Assembly: GCF_000612665.1 (NCBI RefSeq)
Contig: NZ_HG942076.1
Coordinates: 1 to 64,000 of the forward strand
From: Neobacillus dielmonensis
Lineage (GTDB): Bacteria; Bacillota; Bacilli; Bacillales; Cytobacillaceae
Direction of reading: 5' to 3'
DNA length: 64,000 bases
Of the stretch, positions 32,930 through 41,720 are shown piece by piece (position 1 is the stretch's first letter; the number at the start of each line of letters is the position of its first letter). A model generated the notes under the pieces. That model was given only the letters and a program-made list of their open reading frames with translations. It ran no database searches and was not told where the DNA came from. Both the position numbers and the translations under genes were made by a program.

Positions 32930-33358
32930 ATGCCCACGCAAATCACGACGAAATTTATGATACAAAAGCCAGCCAACGAAGTGTTTGAGGCCATAGTGGA
33001 TCCGAAAAAAATCGGGAACTTTTGGTTTTCATCTAGTTCCGAAAGATGGGAACCAGGCAAAATGGTTACATTGAAATATGATGAATACGGAGCAGAAGTG
33101 ATCATTAAGGTAGAAGAGGTAACGCAAAACAAGAAGATTGTCTTTTCCTGGGGCGAAACGATTATGACCATTACACTAACAGAATCAGATCACAACAGTA
33201 CCATTATTCAAGCGACTGAAGCTGGTTTTAATGAAGAAGACCCTGAATTAATCAATATATTACTTGACCAAAAAGAAGGCTGGGTATATGTACTATCCTG
33301 TTTAAAAGCCTACTTAGAGCACGGCGTTACAGACCTAAGAGCCGCTTTAATACATTGA
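32930..33358 (+). CDS. SRPBCC/AHSA1-type protein
   Basis: 142 residues from ATG 32930, with AAAAGGAG 10 nt upstream; the frame opening at 32906 precedes that site and is rejected. START/Bet v1-like fold: KFMIQKPANEVFEAIVDPKKIGNFWF at the N-terminus, a central KIVFSWGETIMTITL strand pair and a C-terminal helix (GWVYVLSCLKAYLEHG). AHSA1-type proteins bind hydrophobic ligands or act as co-chaperones; the function is unknown. Stop TGA is shared with the repeat (tgatgcaggggg). Confidence 0.78.
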   Translation: MPTQITTKFMIQKPANEVFEAIVDPKKIGNFWFSSSSERWEPGKMVTLKYDEYGAEVIIKVEEVTQNKKIVFSWGETIMTITLTESDHNSTIIQATEAGFNEEDPELINILLDQKEGWVYVLSCLKAYLEHGVTDLRAALIH

Positions 33359-33420
33359 TGCAGGGGGACGGTTCTCGTGCTGCAAAAAAATGAAGCAGGA
33401 GAACCGTCCCCCTGCTTCAT
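33356..33420. repeat. REP-like element, full copy
   Basis: tgatgcagggggacggttct cgtgctgc ... tgaagcaggagaaccgtccc cctgcttca between convergent genes; TGA at its left end stops the SRPBCC gene. Confidence 0.92.
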
Positions 33421-33431
33421 CCGCTCGCTTA

Positions 33432-34976
33432 TTAAATGGCTTTTGGTTTTCTTTCGTCGTTTTGTTTTTGTTTGAATTTGATGTAGTTTTCGTAGCCGAC
33501 TGTGTTGTTGCCCCAGGTTTTTTCGTAGTCCCAACCGGTTAGTTGTTCGAATACTTGACGGGCTTCTAGAGTGGCTTTGGCTTTAGAGCCGCCATTTTTC
33601 AAACGTTGAATCTCATTTAATAGTACAACATGGTTTTCTTTGGTTAATTTGTAACGGTAGGAAACGATTAAGCCTGCTACTAAGAAGAACAGGGTACCAA
33701 ACAAAAGAATCGAAACAATCATCGTGATGGCGGAATCTGGCTGGGAGCTCTGTCCGGATACAAATCCTGCTTCCTGCAAAGCAACACTCACCAAGAATAC
33801 AGCTAGCGCCTGGGTTCCTTTGCGGATCAAACTCATGACCCCTGCAAACACACCCTCGCGTCTTTGACCTGTTAAGGCTTCGTCAACGTCTGGAATAAAC
33901 GCGTAGTTGTTCCAAGGAATATAGTTCAAACCGCCGCGGCCCAAACCACAAATGCCGATCATTACAAATATTAAAGCTGTGTTATTGAGCGTTCCAGTCA
34001 TTTTTAATACCGTGAAGCCAACAATACCAGCGATAAAGAATAAAACAGCTGTCCGGAAAGCCGGAGCAGGATTCATTTTAAGCGTGATGGTAAGAGCAAT
34101 CCCTACACCAACGATCTGCAGGATATACATAATCGTTAACAAATTGGAAGCCAATACGGCGCTTTGCATCAGTGCAAAAACGACAAAGTACGTAAATACA
34201 GCGTTGAATACGTCCTGGCTTAAATATCCGCCTAAATACATGCCAAGATGATGACGGAAGGTTTTAACCCGGAGAGTGGAGAACAAATCAAGATAAATCT
34301 TTTGGACATTTTGTAAAAAGGTTCTGTTGCTGATGACTTCTTCTTTAGGGATTTCATCATAAGGACGTTCCCAAGTATTTTTATAAAGCAATACTAATAC
34401 CACCATAATGATGACAGTGAAAATGGCACCAGAGTACAAGAAGGTCATCGGATCATCTTTTCCTAATGCTTGGACAAGACGCCCCGGAATATAAGCTGCG
34501 AATACAGCGGAAGCCTGGGCAATAAACATTCGGGCGCCGGTAAATTTGGAACGGACTTTATAATCATTGCTCATTTCAGCGGCAAGTGTATCATAAGGAA
34601 TCAAAATCATCGAATACACAATTTCAAACGCAATATAGGTTAATAGATAATACCAGTATCCAAACCCAGACACCCAGATCGCCGTATAAACTAGCACAAG
34701 CGGAATAGCGGCTAGAATAAAGAATTTCCTTCTTCCAAACTTGCGGCCCAATTTGGTTTTGTGAAAGTTATCGGTAATATAACCCATTGTCGGTGCTGCA
34801 ATCGCATCGACAACCCTGGCAATGGCGAAAATAGAACCCGCTTCAACGGCGGTAAGTCCACAAAACGTGGTTAAAAAGAACAGCAGCCATGCGGCTGTTA
34901 ACGCGAATGCGCCTGCCCCTAAAAAGTCCCCCAGCCCATACGACAAGTAATTAATGAATTTTGGCTTTCTCACCAT
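33432..34976 (-). CDS. GPH-family sugar:cation symporter
   Basis: 514 residues, 12 helices, start ATG behind TTGGAGGAG. Glycoside-pentoside-hexuronide family features: NYLSYGLGDFLGAGAFALTAAWLLFFLTTFCG, the loop GYITDNFHKTKLGRKFGRRKFF and IPYDTLAAEMS. Last gene of the rhaM-GH105-symporter unit; it probably imports an unsaturated rhamnogalacturonan disaccharide or related oligosaccharide (inference from context). Confidence 0.87.
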   Translation of the reverse strand: MVRKPKFINYLSYGLGDFLGAGAFALTAAWLLFFLTTFCGLTAVEAGSIFAIARVVDAIAAPTMGYITDNFHKTKLGRKFGRRKFFILAAIPLVLVYTAIWVSGFGYWYYLLTYIAFEIVYSMILIPYDTLAAEMSNDYKVRSKFTGARMFIAQASAVFAAYIPGRLVQALGKDDPMTFLYSGAIFTVIIMVVLVLLYKNTWERPYDEIPKEEVISNRTFLQNVQKIYLDLFSTLRVKTFRHHLGMYLGGYLSQDVFNAVFTYFVVFALMQSAVLASNLLTIMYILQIVGVGIALTITLKMNPAPAFRTAVLFFIAGIVGFTVLKMTGTLNNTALIFVMIGICGLGRGGLNYIPWNNYAFIPDVDEALTGQRREGVFAGVMSLIRKGTQALAVFLVSVALQEAGFVSGQSSQPDSAITMIVSILLFGTLFFLVAGLIVSYRYKLTKENHVVLLNEIQRLKNGGSKAKATLEARQVFEQLTGWDYEKTWGNNTVGYENYIKFKQKQNDERKPKAI

Positions 34977-35022
34977 TTTGTTCTCCTCCAAAGTTGAAAA
35001 GTTAAAAACTATCAAGAACTTT

Positions 35023-36126
35023 TTAAATAAAGGAATTCAAAAACTCTGCTAAAGCTAATATTGCAAGTGATTGTCCATACGGCATGGTGGTGATTCGAAT
35101 TTCTTTGTAAAAATCCAAACTATCCCCCATTCCAGTCCCCACGGAAACCTTTTGTAATGCTCCATCTTCACCAATTTCACTCAGAATGCCTTTAATTGCT
35201 TGATAGGCAACCTCTTCATACTCTTGACTGATGTATCGTTTATGAATGGATTTTAAAATTCCGTAAGCAAAACCGGCAGTGGAGGAAGCCTCCAGATAAG
35301 AGGTTGGATCATTGATCAACGTATGCCATAAGCCGCTTTCATCCTGGTGCTTGGCCAACGCTTCAATCTGGCGCTGTAACGTATCAACAAGGAACTCCCT
35401 TAAGAAATCTCCCTTTTCTAGTTCTAATATTTCGATAATTTCTGGAATGGCGATGGTAATCCAGCAGTTTCCTCTGCCCCAAAGAGCTTCGGCATAATTA
35501 TGATTTTCTTCAAAGGTCCAGCCATGGAACCACAGACCTGTTTTTCGATCAGCTAGATATTTGATGTGAATCAAAAACTGCCTCTTGGCTTCTTCGATAT
35601 ATTCCTTGCGATTGAGGAGCTTGCCGATTTTAGCTAGTGGCAGCACCGTCATCATCAGTGTGTCATCCCAAAGCTGATTTTTGTTTTCCGGGCCGTAGGT
35701 CATATGCTGTAATCCGTCTTCGTTTGTACGAGGCATATCATACATGACCCACTCTGCCCATGTTTCCAGGTAAGGCACGTATCTTTGGTCTCTCGTATCC
35801 TCATACATAAACGCTAGTGTTAACAGCGGCGCCATGGTATTGACGTTCTTAGGTGGAACGCCCTCTTTGAACCTGGCGTCAAACCAATCTTGGACGATCC
35901 TTAAAGCCCTTTCATTTTTGGTTAATCTCCAAAACTTGTAGATTCCATATAAAGCAACACCCTGCGGCCAATTCCACACATGCCAGCTTTTATCATCTAC
36001 CACGAGCCCATCGAAGTTTAATAAGAATTCTCCGGAATCGTCTTTGATTTGTGTCAGGTTATCCATTAACACATCAATTTGCTTCAAAACTTCTTCTCTT
36101 TTGATCAAAAGCTCAGTTTGAATCAT
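35023..36126 (-). CDS. GH105 unsaturated rhamnogalacturonyl hydrolase
   Basis: 367 residues, no signal peptide, so cytoplasmic. AGGAGG lies 9 nt before ATG 36126. Six-hairpin (alpha/alpha)6-barrel family GH88/GH105 (YteR/YesR type): WNWPQGVALYGIYKFW, NVNTMAPLLTLAF, LWDDTLMMTVLPLAKIG (catalytic Asp candidate in WDDT), WFHGWTFEENHNYAEALWGRGNCW and SGLWHTLINDPTSYLEASSTAGFAYG. It removes the unsaturated galacturonyl residue from rhamnogalacturonan lyase products. Followed by the symporter gene, preceded by rhaM. Paralogue at 50552. Confidence 0.9.
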   Translation of the reverse strand: MIQTELLIKREEVLKQIDVLMDNLTQIKDDSGEFLLNFDGLVVDDKSWHVWNWPQGVALYGIYKFWRLTKNERALRIVQDWFDARFKEGVPPKNVNTMAPLLTLAFMYEDTRDQRYVPYLETWAEWVMYDMPRTNEDGLQHMTYGPENKNQLWDDTLMMTVLPLAKIGKLLNRKEYIEEAKRQFLIHIKYLADRKTGLWFHGWTFEENHNYAEALWGRGNCWITIAIPEIIEILELEKGDFLREFLVDTLQRQIEALAKHQDESGLWHTLINDPTSYLEASSTAGFAYGILKSIHKRYISQEYEEVAYQAIKGILSEIGEDGALQKVSVGTGMGDSLDFYKEIRITTMPYGQSLAILALAEFLNSFI

Positions 36127-36192
36127 ACGCTCTACCTCCTGCAAATGGATCATTACAGTCTTGCATCATGGCCCCTTCTGGAAAGGCTTGCA

Positions 36193-36507
36193 CTACGCTA
36201 GAAAAAAAACCTCTTTCAAGTCAACTGTCACAGGGCTATTGTCTGGATTTGTTTTCATTAATGGCTCCATGTAGGCCCACCACTTTTGACAAATGGTGGT
36301 TTGGGACATTTGTGCCCACTTTTCTTCATTTTCTATTTCCAAATAAGCAAATAATATACCGGTATCTCGATCTAGGAAAATCGAGTAATTGTGTGCACCA
36401 TGGGCTTTTAATTCGGTTACCATTTCCGGCCAAATTTCATCGTGACGTCGTTTGTATTCCTGATAACTGTCTTTGTTAACATACATAATGCTTGCTTTTC
36501 TAATCAT
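36193..36507 (-). CDS. rhaM: L-rhamnose mutarotase
   Basis: 104 residues, ATG after AGGAGCAACGAA. The RhaM/YiiL family is clear: [29 protein letters not shown], the catalytic His in RHDEIWPEM, and the Trp-Trp pair in CQKWWAYM. Interconverts alpha- and beta-L-rhamnopyranose. First gene of the leftward unit; it ties the hydrolase and symporter to rhamnose-containing pectin. Confidence 0.93.
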   Translation of the reverse strand: MIRKASIMYVNKDSYQEYKRRHDEIWPEMVTELKAHGAHNYSIFLDRDTGILFAYLEIENEEKWAQMSQTTICQKWWAYMEPLMKTNPDNSPVTVDLKEVFFLA

Positions 36508-36957
36508 TTCGTTGCTCCTATTTTGATAGGTTTATGGTTTAGTAGATCAGATCCTATAATGTTAAACCGTTTACATCTTTTTAAAATCAATTACAATCGA
36601 TGTAATTTCTAGCTGGCACCTCTTTTCGTTAAATCAGGTTGATTTGTGTGAATGAATAGCTACCATTACGGATTAAAGCAATAGTTTTCACAAATCTTAT
36701 AATAGTTTGAACATTGATGGTTTATCTGTGTTTCAAATATCTTACAACATAATAATAAAATAAGAAAACGGTTAAATCAATAATAAATCTTTCTTTTTGT
36801 TGTTTTGTGTCTAAATTGTAGAATTTCGGACATTTTTACTTATTTTTATGTTGTTTTTGTTTGTATTAGCCAAAAATACTAAATTATTATTTGGGTTTTT
36901 GTTATAATGTGTAATAAACAGTAACGGAGTTATTTTTGCCAAAAAGGGGGGCTTGAT
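36508..36957. promoter_or_regulatory. Divergent regulatory region, rhaM / DeoR regulator
   Basis: 450 bp without a gene. ATGTTAAACCGTTTACAT (36559-36576) is a near-palindrome resembling a catabolite (cre) site with extra bases, about 50 bp before rhaM. A related aaacggttaaatca lies at 36767-36780. For the rightward regulator, TGtTATAAT at 36900-36908 is an extended -10 box. The DeoR protein probably binds somewhere here. Confidence 0.5.
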
Positions 36958-37713
36958 TTGTTAGGGATTGAGCGACGACAAATCATCACGTCGATTTTAC
37001 AAAAAAACAAAAAAGTACTCGTATCCGATCTAAGAAAACAGTTTAATGTAACGGAGGAAACCATCCGCAGAGATTTGGAAAAATTAGAAAGAGAAGGAGC
37101 ACTGACTCGCACTTATGGCGGGGCAGTCATCAATCAGCCTACTAATCTGGATTTGCCATTCAATCAAAGAATTGATATCAATCTTCAAATCAAACAAGAG
37201 ATAGCCCAAAAAGCTAGCCTGTATATCAGCGATAACGACTCACTATTTGTAGATTCTAGTTCTACTTGTTTTGAATTAGTTAAACTGTTAAATGACAAAA
37301 GAAATGTAACCGTTATCACAAACTCTGTGAAAATACTAAATGAAAGATCCAATACAACGAACAAGATTATCTCTACCGGCGGAGAATTAGTACCGCATTC
37401 ATTATCATTAGTAGGCGCCATTTCGTTAGAGACGGCCAAAAAATATAATCCCGATTACGCCATACTCAGCTGCAACGGCCTAGACCAGACAAAAGGAATC
37501 ATGGACTCAAACGAGCCAGACGCCGAACTAAAGAAATTCATGGCCCAACAAGCAAACAAAAACATCTTACTAGCAGACCATACCAAATTCGACAACATCG
37601 CCTTTATCAGCTTTCTAGAATTTCAAAAAATAGATTACCTAATCACCAACATCAAACCCAGCGACAACTGGATCAAATTCCTCCACGAAAACAATATTAC
37701 CGTCATTTACTAG
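36958..37713 (+). CDS. DeoR-family regulator of the rhamnose unit
   Basis: 251 residues, TTG start behind AAAAAGGGGGG (6 nt). N-terminal helix-turn-helix (VLVSDLRKQFNVTEETIRRDLEKLEREGALTRTYGG) and the C-terminal sugar-phosphate-binding DeoRC domain with SLFVDSSSTCFEL and ISTGGELVPHSLSLVG. Divergent from rhaM, so it likely represses the rhamnose unit with a sugar phosphate as effector (inference; B. subtilis rhamnose genes also have a DeoR repressor). Stop TAG is fused to a REP-like copy. Confidence 0.88.
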   Translation: MLGIERRQIITSILQKNKKVLVSDLRKQFNVTEETIRRDLEKLEREGALTRTYGGAVINQPTNLDLPFNQRIDINLQIKQEIAQKASLYISDNDSLFVDSSSTCFELVKLLNDKRNVTVITNSVKILNERSNTTNKIISTGGELVPHSLSLVGAISLETAKKYNPDYAILSCNGLDQTKGIMDSNEPDAELKKFMAQQANKNILLADHTKFDNIAFISFLEFQKIDYLITNIKPSDNWIKFLHENNITVIY

Positions 37714-37752
37714 GGACCACGGGGGACCAGGGGGACGGTTCTACTGGTTCCG
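37713..37752. repeat. REP-like element, left half, GGGACC variant
   Basis: gggaccacgggggaccaggg ggacggttctactggttccg, with a doubled gggacca unit, directly after the TAG stop. Confidence 0.8.
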
Positions 37753-37779
37753 TTGTCAGACAGAACCAAATCTCCACAT

Positions 37780-37826
37780 AAAAAGAGACCTCAAATTACC
37801 TTAATGGTATTTCAGGTCTCTTTTTT
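37780..37826. terminator. Bidirectional terminator
   Basis: aaaaagagacct ... aggtctctttttt with extended pairing inward (AAATtACC/GGTatTT); serves both the regulator gene and the leftward aldo/keto reductase gene. Confidence 0.88.
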
Positions 37827-37854
37827 CGAGTGTTTAATTTAGGAGTGACTGTAA

Positions 37855-38697
37855 TTAAAATTCTTCATAAATAGCAGGATTTTGGTTGCTGATTCTTCCA
37901 TCCGGGCGAGTTAATTCCCCAATCAGGTTCATTTCTGTTTCATTTAGGGCAAAATCAAAGATTGATATATTCTCTAGCTGTCGTTCAGGAGTGGCAGATT
38001 TAGGAATTGAAATTGCCCCTAGTTGGTAATGCCAGCGCAAAATAACTTGCGAAATCGTCTTTTGATGCTGACTCGCAATCGCTTGGAGTGTTTCGTTTTT
38101 CAAAATGTCTCTTGCCTTGGCAAGCGGACTCCAGGATTCAGTCATCACGCCATTCTCAGCATGCCACGTTCTTTGCTCTGCCTGATTGAAAAATGGATGC
38201 AATTCAATCTGATTGATACTTGGCAACACGCCCGTTTCCTTTTTGAGACGTTCCATGTGCTCTGGCAGAAAGTTACAAACACCAATGGAGCGGATTAGTC
38301 CCCATTTTTTCGCATCGATTAAGGCTTGCCAGGCTTCTACATAATGATCTTGTTTCGGGTTCGGCCAATGAATCAGATAGAGATCATAATAATCAAGATT
38401 GGCACGATATAAGGATTCTTGGATCGCGGTAACCGCTTTGTCATATTCTTGATAGCGGCCAGGCAGTTTCGAAGTAATCACCAATTGGTCTCTTGAAATG
38501 GAGCTGCGTCTTACGGCTTCCCCCACTGTTCCTTCATTTTCATAGTTGTAAGCAGAATCAATCAGGCGATATCCTAAATCAATCGCACTGAGGATCGAAC
38601 CTACTCCTTCATTTCCTTTTAGTCTGTATGTACCTAATCCGATGACGGGAATTGTCATTCCGTCATTTAACATGATCTCTGGAATAGTCCTGTCCAT
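37855..38697 (-). CDS. Aldo/keto reductase
   Basis: 280 residues, ATG 38697 behind AGGAG (9 nt). AKR signature residues: GLGTYRL, DLGYRLIDSAYNYENE (catalytic Asp and Tyr), VITSKLPG (Lys), LYLIHWPNP (His), then IGVCNFLPEHM and the NADPH-binding end SIPKSATPERQLENISIFDF. Similar to B. subtilis YtbE/YvgN. Reduces aldehydes such as methylglyoxal in related proteins; natural substrate unknown. Confidence 0.9.
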   Translation of the reverse strand: MDRTIPEIMLNDGMTIPVIGLGTYRLKGNEGVGSILSAIDLGYRLIDSAYNYENEGTVGEAVRRSSISRDQLVITSKLPGRYQEYDKAVTAIQESLYRANLDYYDLYLIHWPNPKQDHYVEAWQALIDAKKWGLIRSIGVCNFLPEHMERLKKETGVLPSINQIELHPFFNQAEQRTWHAENGVMTESWSPLAKARDILKNETLQAIASQHQKTISQVILRWHYQLGAISIPKSATPERQLENISIFDFALNETEMNLIGELTRPDGRISNQNPAIYEEF

Positions 38698-38795
38698 TAT
38701 CAATCACTCCTTTCATATATAAATTAAGATTATCATATGTATCAGCTTATCCAACAGAAAAGAGACATGAAAAATTAAATATAAATGGAGGAGCG

Positions 38796-38883
38796 GAGGA
38801 GACGTTCTCATGGCTCTATAAGCCACGAGAACAATCCCCCTCCCCCACTCAAACTGATGCACGAGAACCGTCCCCCTGCTTCA
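38796..38883. repeat. REP-like elements, one degenerate full and one half copy
   Basis: gaggagacgttctcatggct ... agccacgagaacaatccccc (degenerate but with perfectly pairing inner arms TGGCT/AGCCA), then tgatgcacgagaaccgtccc cctgcttca. Confidence 0.75.
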
Positions 38884-38967
38884 TTTGCGTCTGCCTTTTT
38901 CTTTTTTTAATTGGTGACAGTTTCCGCTCCAGCCAGCCCATCACCACGTCGGCAATGACGGCCATTC

Positions 38968-39027
38968 GGGGTCCACAGGGACGGTTCTAATGGTCCGGTT
39001 GCCGCAAGAACCGTCCCCGTGGTACCC
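38968..39027. repeat. REP-like element, full copy, GGTCC variant
   Basis: ggggtccacagggacggttc taatggtccggttgccgcaagaaccgtccccgtggtaccc; the outer arms GGTCCAC/GTGGTACC correspond. Confidence 0.85.
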
Positions 39028-39090
39028 TGATAATAAAGATAAGAGATTTTGTCGAAATATAGCGTGGTGAGATAGTCTAGGAGGGAGAAT

Positions 39091-40875
39091 ATGTTCAATT
39101 TAGCACCATTGATGCTCGAAAAAGTAGGCATTATTGTGATTGTTGCTTTTTTGCTAGCACAAATGCGTTCCTTTCGCCAAGTAATTCAAAATGATCACAC
39201 CACAAAAGAAAAAATCATGCTTATTGTATTGTTTGGTTCATTTGGAGTCATTAGTAACTATACAGGAATTGAGGTGCAGCACCAGACCATCGAAAGACCG
39301 GATTGGCTGACTGATATGAACCATGACAGCGCACTAGCCAATACGAGAGTCATGGGGATTGTGATTGGCGGACTCCTTGGAGGACCTGCGGTCGGCATTG
39401 GCGCTGGGGTTCTGGCAGGAATTCATCGTTATACCCTTGGGGGATTTACCTCCCTGTCCTGTGCTCTGTCTACTATTCTAGCTGGAATCGCAGCCGGGTA
39501 TTTAGGGAAAAAGCGAAAGCAACAGGGCAAACCAATTTCATCCCTTTTTGCGGTCATCACCGGAATGATGATGGAAACAGTTCAAATGGCGATCATTCTT
39601 GTGGCGGCAAAACCGTTTGCCGATGCTTGGGAACTCGTCCAACTCATTAGCCTTCCCATGATATTCGGCAACGGTTTAGGCACCTTGCTGTTTATGTTGA
39701 TTATCCAAATCATAAAACGTGATGAGGAACGGGCCCGGGCCACGCAAACGAACCAGGCTTTCCTGATTGCCGACCAAACCCTTCCCTTCTTTCGCCAAGG
39801 CTTAAACTTAGAATCTAGCAGAGAGATTGCAGAAATTATTCTGCGGCTGACCGATGCAGATGCGGTCGCTGTCACCGATGACCATCAAGTGTTAGCCCAT
39901 GTCGGTGTCGGGTCGGATCATCATCTGCCAAGGACGAAGCCAGAGACAGGCCTGACAAGAAAGGTATTGGAAAACGGGCAGATTTCAATCGCTAAATCAA
40001 AAGAGGAAATTTCCTGTATGGAGCCGGATTGTCCACTCCAAGCAGCGATTGTCCTTCCGTTAAAGGTCCAGAACAAAATCTACGGTATCTTAAAAATGTA
40101 CTATACGAACCCAGATAAACTCGACAAAGTCCAGCAGGAATTGGCTGAAGGACTGGCCAAACTTTTTTCAACCCAGCTGGAGCTGGCGGAGGCAGAAAGA
40201 CAGACAAAGCTATTAAAGGATGCAGAAATAAAAGCACTACATGCCCAGATTCATCCGCACTTTTTATTTAACAGTCTGAACACCATATCCGCACTCTGCC
40301 GGACAGATGCCGATCAAGCACGGAAACTATTACTCGAGTTAAGTTCATTTTTTCGCGGGAACCTTCAAGGAGCCAGGCAAATGCTCATTCCATTGGAAAA
40401 AGAAATAGCCAATGTGAAGGCCTATCTTTCATTGGTGCAAACGCGGTTTCCAAATAAATTCACGATTGATTTTCAAATAGAACCTGGCATTGAAAAGGTC
40501 ATGATTCCTCCGTTTACCTTGCAGCCATTAGTGGAAAATGCCATCCATTATGGTTTCCCTGGTAGTAAAACAAAGGGAACGATTACAATCACAATTTTTT
40601 CAAAAGATGAGCAGTTGCAAATTATCGTAGCTGATGATGGAAAAGGAATACCGGAAGAAAAGCTGGGGTTGCTTGGCAAGCAGGTGTTGGATTCTAAAAA
40701 AGGGAGTGGCACAGCCATTTTTAATATTACCGAACGCCTAAAAGGAATTTATAATGGTCAAGCCCATTTAAGGATCCAAAGTAAAGTCGACCAAGGCACC
40801 ACGATTACCATTTCGATACCGTATGACAGTAAAGGAGGTTTGGAGCAACATGTTGAAAGCCTATATAGTAGATGA
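39091..40875 (+). CDS. LytS/BtsS-type sensor histidine kinase
   Basis: 594 residues. N-terminal 5TM-5TMR_LYT membrane sensor with about six helices (GVISNYTGIEVQH, GVLAGIHRYTLGGFTSLSCALSTILAGI), GAF-like domain (about 225-360), His_kinase domain with phospho-acceptor HPHFLFNSLNTISAL, and HATPase_c (N-box ENAIHYGF, G-box DDGKGIPEEKLG). The 5TMR_LYT class includes LytS, BtsS and YpdA, which respond to pyruvate (family knowledge). Overlaps the response regulator gene by 26 bp. The next gene is a CstA/BtsT transporter. Confidence 0.92.
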   Translation: MFNLAPLMLEKVGIIVIVAFLLAQMRSFRQVIQNDHTTKEKIMLIVLFGSFGVISNYTGIEVQHQTIERPDWLTDMNHDSALANTRVMGIVIGGLLGGPAVGIGAGVLAGIHRYTLGGFTSLSCALSTILAGIAAGYLGKKRKQQGKPISSLFAVITGMMMETVQMAIILVAAKPFADAWELVQLISLPMIFGNGLGTLLFMLIIQIIKRDEERARATQTNQAFLIADQTLPFFRQGLNLESSREIAEIILRLTDADAVAVTDDHQVLAHVGVGSDHHLPRTKPETGLTRKVLENGQISIAKSKEEISCMEPDCPLQAAIVLPLKVQNKIYGILKMYYTNPDKLDKVQQELAEGLAKLFSTQLELAEAERQTKLLKDAEIKALHAQIHPHFLFNSLNTISALCRTDADQARKLLLELSSFFRGNLQGARQMLIPLEKEIANVKAYLSLVQTRFPNKFTIDFQIEPGIEKVMIPPFTLQPLVENAIHYGFPGSKTKGTITITIFSKDEQLQIIVADDGKGIPEEKLGLLGKQVLDSKKGSGTAIFNITERLKGIYNGQAHLRIQSKVDQGTTITISIPYDSKGGLEQHVESLYSR

Positions 40876-41587
40876 TGAACCCTTAGCACGAGATGAGCTG
40901 AAATATCTGCTGAGCCGGACCGGGCAAGTGGACATTTTAGGAGAGAGCGATTGTATTGAGGATGCGGTTGCGGCAGTCAAGGTACTGAAACCGGACCTCG
41001 TTTTCTTGGATATTGAACTAGCTGAAGAGAATGGGTTAACTTTAGCAAGACAACTAGAAACCCTCGAGCCCGCACCAGCCATCGTCTTTGCGACAGCTTA
41101 TGATGAGTATGCTTTACAGGCATTCGAACTAAATGCCGTTGATTATATATTGAAACCTTTTGATGAGGAGCGGATACAGAAAACGCTGGAGAAAATCAAG
41201 AGTATGCAAAAACTTGCAAGCAAGCAGACTCCCCTCCAAGCCTCCGTGCCTCCAAACAGGAATGGAAAAATGCCCGTCATGGTGGATGAGCGAATTATTT
41301 TACTAACGATTGCCGAAATTGTCTATTTAGAAACCAGCGAGGGTAAGTGCAACATCGTCACGATGGACCAAACCTATAAAGTAACGGATGCACTGGTGGT
41401 TTTGGAGAAAAAACTTCCAAGTCCTAAATTTTTCCGTGTCCACCGCAGCTATATCGTTAACCTGGATTATATTAATGAAATCGAACCATGGTTTAATTCT
41501 ACCTATAATTTACTCATGAAGGACGGCTCCAAGGTTCCTGTCAGCCGGACCTATGTAAAGGAACTGAAACAGCTTCTAGGTTTCTAA
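40850..41587 (+). CDS. LytTR-family response regulator
   Basis: 245 residues from ATG 40850, with AAAGGAGG and GGAG upstream; the longer frame from 40823 would precede these. Receiver domain (VDDEPLARDELKYLL, phospho-Asp in PDLVFLDIELAEENG, Lys in DYILKPFDEE), then the LytTR DNA-binding domain (IILLTIAEIVYLETSEGKCNIVT ... FRVHRSYIVNLDYI). Translationally coupled to the kinase. Its likely target is the transporter gene 134 bp downstream, which has three 21-bp-spaced repeats in front of it. Confidence 0.93.
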   Translation: MLKAYIVDDEPLARDELKYLLSRTGQVDILGESDCIEDAVAAVKVLKPDLVFLDIELAEENGLTLARQLETLEPAPAIVFATAYDEYALQAFELNAVDYILKPFDEERIQKTLEKIKSMQKLASKQTPLQASVPPNRNGKMPVMVDERIILLTIAEIVYLETSEGKCNIVTMDQTYKVTDALVVLEKKLPSPKFFRVHRSYIVNLDYINEIEPWFNSTYNLLMKDGSKVPVSRTYVKELKQLLGF

Positions 41588-41592
41588 CTTTT

Positions 41593-41644
41593 TGCATTTC
41601 ATTTGTCGATTTTTGCAATTCACCCTTCCATTTTTGCATTTTAT
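41593..41644 (+). promoter_or_regulatory. Three direct repeats, candidate LytTR binding sites
   Basis: TGCATTTCAT (41593), TGCAATTCAC (41614) and TGCATTTTAT (41635), starts exactly 21 bp apart, so the spacing is N11. E. coli YpdB, a LytTR regulator, is known to bind GGCATTTCAT-N11-GGCATTTCAT, the same spacing and nearly the same word. The repeats end 76 bp before the transporter start. Caution: other 20-21-bp arrays in this window look unrelated to LytTR proteins. Confidence 0.55.
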
Positions 41645-41720
41645 CCTGAAAACCTAAAAAATGCGCTTTCATTTTGTAAAATGGTTTCAGAAACAAAGGT
41701 GGAAAGGGGTATTGATAAAA

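Larger units (their letters stand above)
38698..39090. other. Intergenic gap filled by REP-like copies
   Basis: About 390 bp between divergent genes. No credible gene. Holds a degenerate palindrome plus half copy (38796-38883) and a full copy (38968-39027). CTAGGAGG just before 39091 is the ribosome binding site of the sensor kinase gene. Confidence 0.6.

Noticed and set aside
36559..36576. Confident cre (CcpA) site before rhaM
   Set aside because: The near-palindrome has extra bases relative to the 14-bp cre pattern, so it is only listed as cre-like within the regulatory region.
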